A stretch of 64,000 nucleotides of DNA from Mesorhizobium liriopis (GCF_024053505.1 NZ_JAMXQS010000009.1:1-64000), one strand, 5' to 3'; positions 1-8,031 are shown, counted from the stretch's first letter. Notes: generated from the sequence alone by a model not told the origin. Translations and numbers: made by a program.

Positions 1-1
1 G

Positions 2-346
2 GAAGTGGCCGAGCAGGAAACCATTGCCGACATTCTGAAATCGATGGAATCGGCTGACATGAAGGCAGAGGGCGCACTGCATCCGCCAAGCGAAGCGGAA
101 GTCGAGGCGATGCTCGATGAGGCAGGCAAGAAAGCTTTGGCCGATCTCAATGCGGCGAGCGGCGCGGCATTCGACAAGGCCTATGTCACGGCACAGCTCG
201 ATGGCCACAAAAAGCTTCTGGCAATCCAGGAAGATTACCTCAAGGTCGGTCAGAACCGTGAGCATCTCTCCGTCACCAAGCTCGCACGCGGCCAGATCAA
301 GGAACACATCGACCACCTGACCATGCTGCAGTCCAAAGCAGGCTGA
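2..346 (+). CDS. DUF4142-type protein, C-terminal part (cut by window edge)
   Basis: The reading frame is open at the left edge, so the N-terminus, including any signal peptide, lies outside the window. The visible 113-114 residues are mostly helical and charged, with the DUF4142 pattern: a segment on moving or grasping a substrate (FDKAYVTAQLDGHKKLLAIQ), then a C-terminal helix ending in HIDHLTMLQ. DUF4142 proteins are usually exported, four-helix, ferritin-like proteins of unknown function, and are often stress-induced in Rhizobiales. A GTG at 5 is only the first possible start inside the window. A strong terminator follows about 115 bases downstream. The family call is from pattern recognition; function is unknown. 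Confidence 0.7.
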   Translation, partial: EVAEQETIADILKSMESADMKAEGALHPPSEAEVEAMLDEAGKKALADLNAASGAAFDKAYVTAQLDGHKKLLAIQEDYLKVGQNREHLSVTKLARGQIKEHIDHLTMLQSKAG

Positions 347-459
347 GCAGGCGAGGTATGATGGTTGATCTTGCTCCCCTTGGCATTTGCTGAAACGATC
401 GAGGGGTGAGGTTGTCCCGTCAAACTGCTTTCGCGCGATCATGATAGAGATTGCAGAAA

Positions 460-496
460 CCCCAGGCTCGGCTTTGGTCGAGTCTGGGGCTTTTTG
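460..496 (+). terminator. Rho-independent terminator (copy 1 of a repeated type)
   Basis: CCCCAGGCTCG (460-470) can pair with CGAGTCTGGGG (479-489), giving an 11-bp stem with one G-T pair, followed by CTTTTTG and a second T run. It lies downstream of the DUF4142 gene. The core CCAGGCTCGGCTT recurs in three other terminators at 1.2, 2.8 and 3.3 kb. Confidence 0.85.
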
Positions 497-644
497 TTTT
501 TTGGGGTTGGATTTGCATACCTGCCATACTTCAGATACCGCGTCCCTAGACCTCGCAGCATACGCAAGCGCTGCATTTTCAGTCTCTACCAACATTCAAG
601 TCCGTCTCGTGCTACGTGGGGCGGACTGAAGGGGATTGGCTGGT

Positions 645-1148
645 ATGACTGCTGACGAACTTGCCTCCATAATCGACGATGCTGGCTACTCGCTGCCGAA
701 TGAGTCTGCCATCTCGGATATCGAGACCCTGATAGGGTCTACGTTGCCAGAGGACTATCGCGCGTTCCTTTCACTTACACCTGGAGGCCAGGTGTATGGT
801 CGCGTGCTCTTCTCACTCTCCGGTGAGCCCGTTGGCACGGAACGGCTGAGCAGGGTGGCAGGTGTGCGGCCGGAGCCCGATCTGTCGCTCGTTGAACGCT
901 TCCACTCGGCAAATGACAACGATGTTCCGTTGGGGCTGTTATCGATCATGACGGATGGAGGTGGCAACGACATCGCCATATCCTTACGGCCCGATCGTTT
1001 TGGTGAGATATTCTTCCTCGACCATGAGGTCTCAGGCGGTGAGGGCAGCCCGGCCCTAGAAGAGGCTGAAAGCGACGACTGGGCCTACGCCATCAAGTTC
1101 GCATCGTCTTTCAGCGAACTGATCAACGGCTTCACTGTCGACAGATAG
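645..1148 (+). CDS. SUKH / SMI1-KNR4 family protein, possible immunity protein
   Basis: This is a 167-residue protein with the SUKH superfamily pattern: an N-terminal helix with ISDIETLIGSTLPEDYRAFL, then a GG turn, then beta-rich segments including LLSIMTDGGGNDIAISL near the middle and an acidic IFFLDHE strand. SUKH proteins are often immunity proteins for contact-dependent or polymorphic toxins, but many have no known partner, and no toxin gene is adjacent here. The ATG at 645 is preferred over a TTG at 636 because AAGGGGA (629-634) sits about 10 bases upstream of it. A terminator follows 30 bases after the stop, so it is probably monocistronic. Confidence 0.8.
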   Translation: MTADELASIIDDAGYSLPNESAISDIETLIGSTLPEDYRAFLSLTPGGQVYGRVLFSLSGEPVGTERLSRVAGVRPEPDLSLVERFHSANDNDVPLGLLSIMTDGGGNDIAISLRPDRFGEIFFLDHEVSGGEGSPALEEAESDDWAYAIKFASSFSELINGFTVDR

Positions 1149-1178
1149 ACGGCTACAGAGCGTATCGCATGCAGGACC

Positions 1179-1216
1179 GCCCTGGTTCAGCTTCGGCTGG
1201 CCGGGGCTCTTTTTTC
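1179..1216 (+). terminator. Rho-independent terminator (copy 2)
   Basis: GCCCTGG (1179-1185) pairs with CCGGGGC (1201-1207). An inner CAGC/GCTG stem is capped by a TTCG tetraloop, and TCTTTTTT follows. It ends the SUKH transcript and shares the CAGCTTCGGCTGG-like core with the other copies. Confidence 0.85.
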
Positions 1217-1355
1217 CAGAGCCTGAGGGCTGCTGCGCGAGATGCAGCGGGCGATCACCATCAAGTAGGTTGGATACCTGCGTCCCGACCCTTGTCGCCG
1301 ACCAAAAACAGGTCAGTTGTCCCTTGGTGCCGCTGCGCATCACTTGGAGACTTGC

Positions 1356-1481
1356 ATGTCTTTACTCATCCGCTTGACGGCTGTCTTGGCGATCACGTTC
1401 GCTGTCGCCGCTTGCTCTCATACTGCCGACCCTCAGCCGCCGACGAACGGTGATGGTGTGGGTCAGAGCCAAGAAGGCTGA
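1356..1481 (+). CDS. Small lipoprotein, entericidin-like size
   Basis: This is a 41-residue ORF. It starts MSLLIRLTAVLAITF and has a classic signal-peptidase-II lipobox AVAAC with Cys20, followed by a Pro/Gly-rich hydrophilic tail. GGAG at 1345-1348 is a good ribosome-binding site about 8 bases upstream of the ATG. Size and layout resemble entericidin-type lipoproteins, but no specific family motif beyond the lipobox is visible. Its TGA overlaps the ATG of the next small gene (TGATG), so the two are probably translated together. Confidence 0.7.
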   Translation: MSLLIRLTAVLAITFAVAACSHTADPQPPTNGDGVGQSQEG

Positions 1482-1585
1482 TGTCAGCATCAGGGAACGA
1501 CCCGAAGCCAATGTTCAAAGGCCTCGGCTTTCTGCTCGTTCAGGCGATCGGTGCGCTGTTGCTCTGGTTCGTGTTCGGCGAGTGA
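1481..1585 (+). CDS. Small single-span membrane protein coupled to the upstream lipoprotein
   Basis: This is a 34-residue ORF starting inside the stop codon of the lipoprotein gene (TGATG overlap). A charged N-terminus (about 14 residues, with Lys and Asp) is followed by one hydrophobic segment, FLLVQAIGALLLWFVF, and a Gly-Glu end. The overlap argues for translational coupling and hence for a real gene. No family is recognised. It could be a lipoprotein partner or a small stress protein. Confidence 0.55.
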   Translation: MSASGNDPKPMFKGLGFLLVQAIGALLLWFVFGE

Positions 1586-1783
1586 TTTTCACCAGGCCTG
1601 GACGAGCCATCTGGGACGCCGCCCACAGCAACACCTGGAGCCAAGTGAACCTCGATAGCGGGTTCGCAAGCAGCCTGTGATTATGGGTTGCGCATGTCTC
1701 TCGCCGTCTGGCTGAAGGTAGAGAGGAGGATAGGATCGCTCGCAGAAGAGACGGCCGGGCCAGCGGGTGGTAAATGGTGACGG

Positions 1784-2218
1784 CTACCGCTCTCCAAGGA
1801 AGTCCCTTTTTGCGAATGCCAGGACGGTATCGAGCATAACGCCGCCTTCAGCGTGAGACGCGATACGACCCTCGAGGGCTGCGCGTGACAGGCTGAACGA
1901 ACGCTCATCATGCTCACTACGATTGGGCATGTAGTCAAACCCCATGCTCCATTCGCCGAATGCACGGTCCGATGCGTCCCGCTCCATCATCACCATGCTG
2001 TTGCGATGGCGTGGATCGGTTTCGATCCGACTGTAAAGCTTGCGAACGGCAGCGCGCGGACCCTCGAGCACCTGCAAAAACACTTCGGATCGGTAGAGCA
2101 ACATGCCGGTGATGGCGTTGACCGAGTTGTTTCGCCGCGACGTCTTGAGGATGCCCTCAATGTCATCGGCCGACATCGGATGAATGGCACCACTGACGTA
2201 GAGGAGTTGGTGAAGCAT
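1784..2218 (-). CDS. BLUF-domain blue-light sensor
   Basis: This 144-residue protein is essentially a stand-alone BLUF (FAD-binding blue-light) domain. Landmarks are Tyr7 in LLYVSGA (flavin-contacting tyrosine), Asn30/Asn31 in SRRNNSVNAITGMLLY, Gln49 in FLQVLEGP (the photocycle glutamine), the D-PRH segment at 68-71, and FGEWSMGF with Trp90/Met92. All key residues are present, so a light-active photoreceptor is expected. The 45 residues after the BLUF core are helical and could form the usual C-terminal cap for dimerisation. No output domain is fused, so it must signal by protein-protein contact. The partner cannot be named from context. Confidence 0.93.
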   Translation of the reverse strand: MLHQLLYVSGAIHPMSADDIEGILKTSRRNNSVNAITGMLLYRSEVFLQVLEGPRAAVRKLYSRIETDPRHRNSMVMMERDASDRAFGEWSMGFDYMPNRSEHDERSFSLSRAALEGRIASHAEGGVMLDTVLAFAKRDFLGER

Positions 2219-2357
2219 ATAATCTCGCGATGAAACCGATCACCTCGATGCTGATGCAAAAGCACACGCGAGTGAAGCAATAAAACTAACTGTTCTTATC
2301 CTGCTGCTCTGAACCTTTCGTAAGCCGAGCCATTAAATGGCTGAGGGTGGGGTTCAA

Positions 2358-2594
2358 ATGCAGTCGTTTCGATTTCAGCTGCGATGCCGCGGTGAGCTGC
2401 GGCACTCGATGACGTGCGATTGCTCCGACCACCATGAGGCATGGAAGCATGCGCTGGCGGCGTGCAGCGATATGCTCCGCGACAGCGGAGCACATTTCAA
2501 ACCAGGCGATGGCTGGATGCTTGAGGTCAAGACATCAGCAGGCGAGCACTGCTGGCGGTTGGCGTTCTCGACCAGCGGCGTCGAACTGAATTAG
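2358..2594 (+). CDS. DUF6894-like small protein (copy 1, divergent)
   Basis: This is a 78-residue protein. The family pattern is an N-terminal strand (FRFQL, in place of the usual RYFFH), a central helix beginning DHHEAWKHALAACSDML, and a C-terminal strand pair ending WRLAFSTSG. An in-frame ATG exists at 2337, but GGGTGGGG lies 5-12 bases upstream of 2358, so the later start is preferred. The central helix resembles that of the copy at 7134 (EVWAHALVACGEFL), which suggests paralogy. Function is unknown; such proteins are often present in many copies in Rhizobiales. Confidence 0.65.
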   Translation: MQSFRFQLRCRGELRHSMTCDCSDHHEAWKHALAACSDMLRDSGAHFKPGDGWMLEVKTSAGEHCWRLAFSTSGVELN

Positions 2595-3012
2595 ATGAGG
2601 GCCCGGTGCCCGCCTTGGGGGTTGGTAGGGAAGGCGCTGAGTTATCCGCTGGCCACAAGCTTGCAGGGAGTAGTCAGCCCTGAGACTGGGTCAGATGCCA
2701 CCTCTCTTGCCAATCCAAACAATTGATAGATGCGGCCTTGCATACGCCTTCTGTTCTGCCTGCTGGCTCGGACCGAACTCAACCTGCCACACTTGACATC
2801 CGTTGCTCCCTGCAAAGAGCAGCGCATTTAAGCCCCAGGCTCGGCTTCGGTCGGGTCCGGGCTTTTGCTGTTTGCGGCTGGGGAAGGTTCCTTCGACCCC
2901 TCGCGATACATGAAGAGCCTAGACCGCACGTCTCACAGCCAGCGTTAAGCAAACTGGCAGAATAACCGATTTGATCGGTGCCTCGACCGGCCAACTCCGA
3001 TAACCCGGTGCC
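2595..3012. other. Intergenic region, 418 bases
   Basis: No convincing gene is seen on either strand. Short frames here lack ribosome-binding sites and recognisable composition. The only clear element is the terminator at 2831-2867, more than 230 bases past the upstream stop. Confidence 0.5.
2831..2867 (+). terminator. Rho-independent terminator-like hairpin (copy 3)
   Basis: AGCCC at 2831-2835 pairs with GGGCT near 2858-2863. The inner arms of the CTCGGC-TTCG-GTCGGG type form a second stem, and a short T run follows. The core is nearly identical to copy 1. It is far from the preceding gene, so it may end a small transcript not identified here. Confidence 0.7.
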
Positions 3013-3264
3013 ATGCATCGATACTTCTTCAGCAAGTTCTACAACGGCGGTTGTGTGATCGATGATGTTGGGGAGGAATGTACCTCAGATGCCGATGCTC
3101 GACGCAGAGCTGTCGAAGCGCTTCCTTCGGCGGCACTTGACGCCAGCTCGGATCTGAACGGGAAAGGCGCCTACTCCATTCATGTGACCGACGAGACTGG
3201 CCGTCTCGTGTTCATCGCCACGCTCAGCCTCTTCCCACTCGATCAAAAAACAACGAACCTGTAA
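3013..3264 (+). CDS. DUF6894-like small protein (copy 2)
   Basis: This is an 83-residue protein opening MHRYFFSKFYNGG, the typical RYFF strand of the family. The central DVGEECTSDADARRRAVEAL segment leads into a helix, and the end is a strand with VTDETGRLVFIATLSLF (the family's D-G-x-V/L-x-x-x-x-L edge). It is a likely paralogue of the 7134 gene. No catalytic residues are evident and the function is unknown. A terminator follows 22 bases downstream, so it is probably a single-gene transcript. Confidence 0.75.
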   Translation: MHRYFFSKFYNGGCVIDDVGEECTSDADARRRAVEALPSAALDASSDLNGKGAYSIHVTDETGRLVFIATLSLFPLDQKTTNL

Positions 3265-3286
3265 TGCTCAGTTCGCATGCTAGATC

Positions 3287-3320
3287 GCCCAGGTTCAGCT
3301 TCGCGCGCCGGGGCTTTCTC
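3287..3320 (+). terminator. Rho-independent terminator (copy 4)
   Basis: GCCC at 3287-3290 pairs with GGGGC ending near 3314. The loop region again contains AGGTTCAGCTTCG, and TTTCTC follows. It ends the DUF6894 gene at 3264. Confidence 0.7.
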
Positions 3321-3478
3321 AAGTTTTGGCAGCAGGTTTTAGATCGCGGGTATCCCTACTTCGCATATATGATCATACTTGGCATGCCTACCGAGCGTTA
3401 GTTCGGTTCCGTGTTGGAACGCCGAGAACAAGCCTCGGTCGCCGCCTTGCTCTTCAGGAAACTCTGTCCGCCACAGCC

Positions 3479-5455
3479 TTAGAGCAACGCCCGTCCAGCG
3501 CTCCCATCTACCCCAATTTTGGGCGCCTCCGCCTTTGTTCGTTCCGACACAGGCAGGCTGATCGTACAGTGTACGCCGTTGGGCTCCATGACATAGGTTG
3601 TCCTGGCACCAAGCTGGTGGGGAAGGGCTCGTTCGATCAGCTCTCGCCCCAATCCGCCGCCTTGGGCGGGCGCGCCTTCGGGGGGCATGGCGACACCGCA
3701 TTCTCGCCAGTCGACATGAAGCCAGGGCACACCACCTTCGCCCGAGATTTCAAGCTGCCAACTGATCAAGAGCCGTCCCGCTTCCTGTTTAAGCGCACCG
3801 TATTTCAAGGCATTGGTGGCAAGCTCATGCAGCGCCATGGAGAATGTCTGCACGGTGGACGAGCGCAGCATGACGTTTGCCGGCCCGTCGAGCACGACAC
3901 GCTCGCTTTCCGCATCGAGCGCCATGAGCTCGGTGCGGATGAGCTCATCGAAGGTGATGCGCTCCCACGTGTTCATGCGCGAAAGGAGGCCTTGCACGCG
4001 GGCCAGCGCCAGCAACCTGTCCTTGAAGGCTGGCGTGAAATCATCCAGGCTCGTGCTGCGCCGCAAGGTCCGGTCCGCCATGGAGCGCACGATGCCCATC
4101 AGATTGCGCGTGCGGTGCTGAAGCTCGGCGACAAGCACCTGAAGCCTTTCCTCGCTTGCGCGCAGTTTCTGGTCGGCAAGCTTCTGTTCGGTGATGTCGA
4201 AGCTGACACCGTTGATGATCCACGGCTTGTCGCGATCGGCGCGACCACGCCACTGGATCCAACGGCCGGAAGTCGGGCCGCGGGTAACTCGCACCTGATC
4301 GTGAAACTGTTCGCCTGGGTTGATCTCCTTGGCTCTCACGGCGTGAAGCGAGGCAGCCCCGTCCGGGTCCATCCGATCGATGTAGACCGTGAAGGGATGC
4401 GCTTGGTCACCGAACGAAAGGCCCCACAATGCCTGGAAAGCATCATCCGCCCGGACCATTCCATCTCGGGTGTCCCACCTCCAGGCCCCCATGGCGCCCC
4501 CATCGAGTGCGATGCGATACAGTTCTTCGCTCTCGCGTAAGCGCACTTCGGCACGCTTGCGGGCGTCGATGTCCAGGTTCAGTCCGACCCACTTCTCGAT
4601 ATGGCCTTGCGCGTCGAGCACAGGAGCGGCCCTCACATTCGTCCAATGCCAACCACTGCCGGGCACGCGTAGCCGAAACTCGGCATTGACGGGACTGCGA
4701 GCTACGACTGCCTCTTGCCACTGCTGCTGAGCATAGGAGCGGTCTTCGGGATGGATAGCATCCAGCCAGCCGTAGCCGAGCCACTCTTCCAGAGTTTGTC
4801 CTGTAAATGCACGCCAACTCGGGCTGTCGGCGGCGACCACACCGGAGGCATCCGCTTCCCAAACCGCCTGGAGAAGACGACCCCGCGTCTCGCTTTCGCG
4901 TCGCGCGGCGTCAGCCCTCGCACTAGTTACGCTCAAGGTTTGCACCTTGAGAAGACGGTCGATCACAGGTCCAAGGATCGTGGCATAAGTGCGCAGGAAG
5001 TGCGTGTCTTCTTTGCTAAAGTTACGGGGCTCGGTCGCGTCGACTTGAAGGAGGCCATAAGCCCGACCGCCTGGCACAAAGATCGGAACGTTCGCCATGG
5101 CAACGACGCCCGCTTTCTTCATGAAGGCAGGGATATCGAACCGGTCTTCCTTCCTGATGTCTCGTGAGACGACGGGCCGGCCTGCTTGGATAGAGAAGCT
5201 CTCGGAGCTGCGCTCGTCCATCGGTATGCGGAGCTGGCCCACGGTCCCTGGCTCCCAGCCGATCCCGGCCCGCATCAGAAGCCGCTGCCCGCCCTCCTCG
5301 ATCTCCAAAACCTTGGCGCGATGGATGTCGAGTGCCTCTGCCACGAGACGGCAGGCTTCGGTGAGAACCTCATCAAGGCGATCTGAGCGAAGCGCAAAGT
5401 CCCCGAAGTCGGCCAGCACCTGCTGGCGCTTCATCATCTGCAATCGATCGGGCAT
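3479..5455 (-). CDS. HWE-family sensor histidine kinase (GAF-PAS-PAS-HWE)
   Basis: This is a 658-residue soluble kinase. Residues about 12-170 form a GAF domain (VPIFVPGGRAYGLLQVDA). Residues about 190-300 and 305-425 are two PAS domains, each ending in a PAC-like segment (WVGLNLDIDARKRAE and INGVSFDITEQKLAD). The HWE kinase core follows: phospho-acceptor His447 in ELQHRTRNLMG, Asn548 in ALHELATNALKYGAL, the W-x-E signature at 583-585, and a G-box GGGLGRELIERAL at 599-611. It autophosphorylates on histidine and is expected to pass phosphate to a separate response regulator, as HWE kinases do in general-stress or light signalling. No receiver gene is adjacent. The ATG at 5455 has GGAGG 5 bases upstream; the in-frame ATG at 5488 has none. 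Confidence 0.93.
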   Translation of the reverse strand: MPDRLQMMKRQQVLADFGDFALRSDRLDEVLTEACRLVAEALDIHRAKVLEIEEGGQRLLMRAGIGWEPGTVGQLRIPMDERSSESFSIQAGRPVVSRDIRKEDRFDIPAFMKKAGVVAMANVPIFVPGGRAYGLLQVDATEPRNFSKEDTHFLRTYATILGPVIDRLLKVQTLSVTSARADAARRESETRGRLLQAVWEADASGVVAADSPSWRAFTGQTLEEWLGYGWLDAIHPEDRSYAQQQWQEAVVARSPVNAEFRLRVPGSGWHWTNVRAAPVLDAQGHIEKWVGLNLDIDARKRAEVRLRESEELYRIALDGGAMGAWRWDTRDGMVRADDAFQALWGLSFGDQAHPFTVYIDRMDPDGAASLHAVRAKEINPGEQFHDQVRVTRGPTSGRWIQWRGRADRDKPWIINGVSFDITEQKLADQKLRASEERLQVLVAELQHRTRNLMGIVRSMADRTLRRSTSLDDFTPAFKDRLLALARVQGLLSRMNTWERITFDELIRTELMALDAESERVVLDGPANVMLRSSTVQTFSMALHELATNALKYGALKQEAGRLLISWQLEISGEGGVPWLHVDWRECGVAMPPEGAPAQGGGLGRELIERALPHQLGARTTYVMEPNGVHCTISLPVSERTKAEAPKIGVDGSAGRALL

Positions 5456-5816
5456 TCGGCCTCCTGGCACGGCGTTGCCCTTTGGCATCAGGTCATCGCA
5501 CCGCTCAGCCTACTCCGGTCGGTTAGCACCTTGGGATCGCTCCTGTGTTAACAAAGGTTAGTTGCGCTCCTCGCGCAGGCGCCAAGTTCTGCGCAAATGC
5601 GATGCTGAGGGACGATTACATGTACCGCGCTATGAGATCGGTGTTGCGAGGTAGGGAACATCCTTCCGGTACTTCTTTGTCTTCAGGAATTGGAGGGGAG
5701 GCGCTCTAGCGCGTCAATCAGACTTTCTTCAGGGCCAAGCTTTCGTTCGTCCTCCGGATGCACCTACATCTTCTTCATCTGCTCGAGACAGATACCCCAA
5801 CCTCTTGGGTCGCACC
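5456..5816. other. Intergenic region between two minus-strand regulators, 361 bases
   Basis: It should contain the promoter of the HWE kinase gene. I see no convincing -35/-10 pair, general-stress promoter or terminator, and no supportable small gene. Confidence 0.4.
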
Positions 5817-6884
5817 TTACGCGTTCAAACTTACAGTGAGATACGAAGGGTCGAACTCCGCGAGTGAGGTCAATCCAGCGAGGTTGTCGATGTGGACGCG
5901 ACCGCGATACCAGCTGATATAGTTCGCCTTCTTCAGCGCGGTGAGCGAGCGGTTCACATGAACCGTGGAAAGCCCGAGCATATCGCCAAGTGCGTCCTGA
6001 TTGACGGGGAAGCTGAACTCGTGGCCGTTCGTCAGATTGCGCGTCTCCAATCGGTGAAACACTTCGCAGATCAGATGTGCCGTCCGCTCAATGGCGCTGC
6101 GCCGGCCCAGTTGTGAGGTCCAGACACGCAAGCGAGCAGCGTCTGCGGCGGCGTTGAGCCAAAGAGAGCGCATGATGTTGGGGAATGTTGCAGCCGCCTG
6201 GGCCAGCATGGTCCGAGAGGCGAATGCCGCATGCCCTTTCGTCAACCCGAAAAGCGAGTGACCAGTTCCTCTTTCGTCGGAAACACTGAAGGGCTCCAGA
6301 TCACCGTACAGCAGAAGGCTGGCGAACTGCCGAGCCCCTGATGCGAAGAGCTGTGCTTGGCCAGCGTAACCATCCACCACAACGCAGATCGCTGTCCGAT
6401 CCTGATCGGGTCGGCTGATCTCCTCGCCCACCTCATAGGATCGGGTCCTCAAGAAAGTTGAGCGAAGAGCGCTTTCTTCCTCAAGAGTAAGCGGTCCCCA
6501 CCGCCTGAGGGCAGTGACAAGCGGATTGGCTTGGTCGGGGTGATCCGCCTCCTTGAACGCCTGTCCTAGCAATCTGGTCAGAGCCACCAGTCGTTGGGGG
6601 CCCATCCCGTCGGGAAACAAGGATACGTGGTTCTCGACCCAGACAAGAGAACCATCCGGGCGGACGTAGCGCTTCCGGATCGTGAATGGCGTGCCTTCGG
6701 TCAGAAGCCGGCGCAGCTGGATCTCATTGCCGGCGCGGTCTGCATCGTGGGTTACGTCCAGAATATGCTTGCCAGCGAGCGCGGCTGGGGTCAGGCCCAA
6801 GATTTCACTGAAGCCTTGGTCAACGGATAGGAGGTGGCCGTTTTGGTCTGCAAGCGAGTGACCAAACACTGCAATATCCGACAA
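5817..6884 (-). CDS. PAS domain fused to Crp/Fnr-type transcription regulator
   Basis: This is a 355-residue regulator. Residues about 5-110 form a PAS domain (DQGFSEILGLTPAALAGKH, then RYVRPDGSLVWVENHVSLF). Residues about 130-240 have the cyclic-nucleotide-binding fold of the Crp/Fnr group (TRSYEVGEEI and the LLYGDLEPFS region). Residues about 290-330 form the winged helix (FPVNQDALGDMLGLSTVHVNRSLTALKKANYI). No Fe-S cysteines or clear cAMP-contact residues are seen, so the signal is probably sensed by the PAS domain. A TTG at 6884 with AGGAGG 5 bases upstream is preferred; the ATG at 6974 has no ribosome-binding site and gives a basic, cysteine-rich leader unlike a protein domain. It lies directly upstream of the HWE kinase gene. 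Confidence 0.85.
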   Translation of the reverse strand: MSDIAVFGHSLADQNGHLLSVDQGFSEILGLTPAALAGKHILDVTHDADRAGNEIQLRRLLTEGTPFTIRKRYVRPDGSLVWVENHVSLFPDGMGPQRLVALTRLLGQAFKEADHPDQANPLVTALRRWGPLTLEEESALRSTFLRTRSYEVGEEISRPDQDRTAICVVVDGYAGQAQLFASGARQFASLLLYGDLEPFSVSDERGTGHSLFGLTKGHAAFASRTMLAQAAATFPNIMRSLWLNAAADAARLRVWTSQLGRRSAIERTAHLICEVFHRLETRNLTNGHEFSFPVNQDALGDMLGLSTVHVNRSLTALKKANYISWYRGRVHIDNLAGLTSLAEFDPSYLTVSLNA

Positions 6885-7133
6885 GCTATCCTCCTGATGG
6901 AAAAGAACACGCAGTAGGCAGAGACGCTTTCCAAGACATCGGCGATGGTAGAGCTCAGTTCTACAAACCAACATATGTTTGCATGGCCCGATCCTGCGTC
7001 ATTTAAGAATGTGAAAGACCCAGGCCGTAGCTGACCGCGGCCAACACCAACACGTCATCACTTCCTTCCTGAAATGACGGAACAGCCAAGGGCACAAGGC
7101 GCTACCCAGGCGGCTCATGGAAAGCACTTGCAC

Positions 7134-7349
7134 ATGCGGTACTTCTTCCACATTCACGACGGCATTTCGAAACCAGACGAGATCGGGATGGAGTGCGCGA
7201 CCGAGCGCGAGGTCTGGGCGCATGCGCTTGTCGCCTGTGGCGAGTTCCTGACCGACCATGGCGCGCTGATGGCGATCGGCAGTGGGCTACAGATGAACGT
7301 GGTCGATGAGAACGGTCGCGAACTGTGGACGCTTACCCTTCAGGCATGA
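7134..7349 (+). CDS. DUF6894 family small protein (copy 3)
   Basis: This is a 71-residue protein starting MRYFFHIHDG, the textbook start of the family. It continues with a D-x-x-G-x-E-C turn, helix VWAHALVACGEFL, and the closing strand MNVVDENGRELWTLTLQA. The ATG at 7134 has GGAAAG about 9 bases upstream. The in-frame start at 7074 adds a leader absent from the family. Function is unknown. Three relatives lie within 5 kb. Confidence 0.85.
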   Translation: MRYFFHIHDGISKPDEIGMECATEREVWAHALVACGEFLTDHGALMAIGSGLQMNVVDENGRELWTLTLQA

Positions 7350-7359
7350 GCTTGACAGC

Positions 7360-7701
7360 CTAGTTCGCACGGCCCTTCGGCTGGTGGCGCTCAAGAACGA
7401 CTTCATACTGTGCATCGAGGATCACTTGCGTCGCCTCAATCAGAAGGGCCGCACCTTTGAGTGTTTCGGCAAGCTTCGCGTCCGCCAGGTAAGCCACCTC
7501 GCGAGCCATCTTGCGCCACTCGCGGACAATGGCGTCTGAGGCGTAAGCCGGGCGGCCTGCTTGCAGAATGCGTCGGTTGAAGTTCTCGATACAGGCTGCC
7601 GCACGCGTCAAAAGGGCGACGCGCTCGTGGACGCTAGTGTGCGCGATCTCAGAGGCAGCGAAGTTCAGGTCTGCTAGGAGACTGGCTGTGGCTTGATCCA
7701 T
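7360..7701 (-). CDS. Hypothetical helical protein, 113 residues
   Basis: It is almost entirely alpha-helical by composition (long Ala/Leu/Glu runs such as AACIENFNRRILQAG and ETLKGAALLIEATQVIL), with no signal peptide or membrane span. No family is recognised. It converges with the DUF6894 gene (10 bases between stops). The codon pattern and uninterrupted frame support a real gene; nothing in the sequence suggests a role. Confidence 0.6.
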   Translation of the reverse strand: MDQATASLLADLNFAASEIAHTSVHERVALLTRAAACIENFNRRILQAGRPAYASDAIVREWRKMAREVAYLADAKLAETLKGAALLIEATQVILDAQYEVVLERHQPKGRAN

Positions 7702-7725
7702 TTGGTTGCTCTGATAGCTGCGCGC

Positions 7726-8031
7726 CTATGCTCTGACCATGGCTAAGGCTGCCGCTGCGTCATATTGGTTCAGCCGTGCTTGCTCGATCAGATCGACGAG
7801 GTGCCCGAACTCGCCCCAGCTCGTTTCTGTTACAGCCAGGAGGGCGCCTATGGTTGCTGTGCTCGGCCAATGGAGAGTGCCGCCGCGAGTTCGGTTGGAA
7901 CGGTTCAGCGTGCATGAGTTCAGCCCAGCGTGAACGGCAAGGGCGGACGGACTGAGGTTCACTTGGACGGCAAGATCATCAATAGCCGTCCACAGCGCAT
8001 AGTGCCGGACCTCCAAGCATTCCTCGCTCAT
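7726..8031 (-). CDS. Stand-alone HTH domain of the S24/LexA-like repressor type
   Basis: About 101 residues from the ATG at 8031. The pattern matches the N-terminal DNA-binding domain of rhizobial S24-type repressors: RHYALWTAIDDLAVQVNLSPSALAVHAGLN, then RGGTLHWPSTATIGALLAVTETSWGEFGHLV. In the usual proteins this domain is followed by an S24 serine-peptidase domain; here the chain ends about 20 residues later, so the self-cleaving half is absent. The start codon overlaps the stop of the upstream gene (ATGA), indicating a two-gene operon. It is probably a repressor or anti-repressor-type regulator; its target is unknown. Confidence 0.7.
   Translation of the reverse strand: MSEECLEVRHYALWTAIDDLAVQVNLSPSALAVHAGLNSCTLNRSNRTRGGTLHWPSTATIGALLAVTETSWGEFGHLVDLIEQARLNQYDAAAALAMVRA

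Noticed and set aside
387-629. 80-codon plus-strand frame
   Set aside because: It passes straight through terminator copy 1 and has no ribosome-binding site.
1169-1453. 94-codon plus-strand frame
   Set aside because: It passes through terminator copy 2 and overlaps the better-supported small lipoprotein gene.
3326-4540. 404-codon plus-strand frame
   Set aside because: Antisense to the HWE kinase; no recognisable domain, while the kinase has all catalytic boxes.
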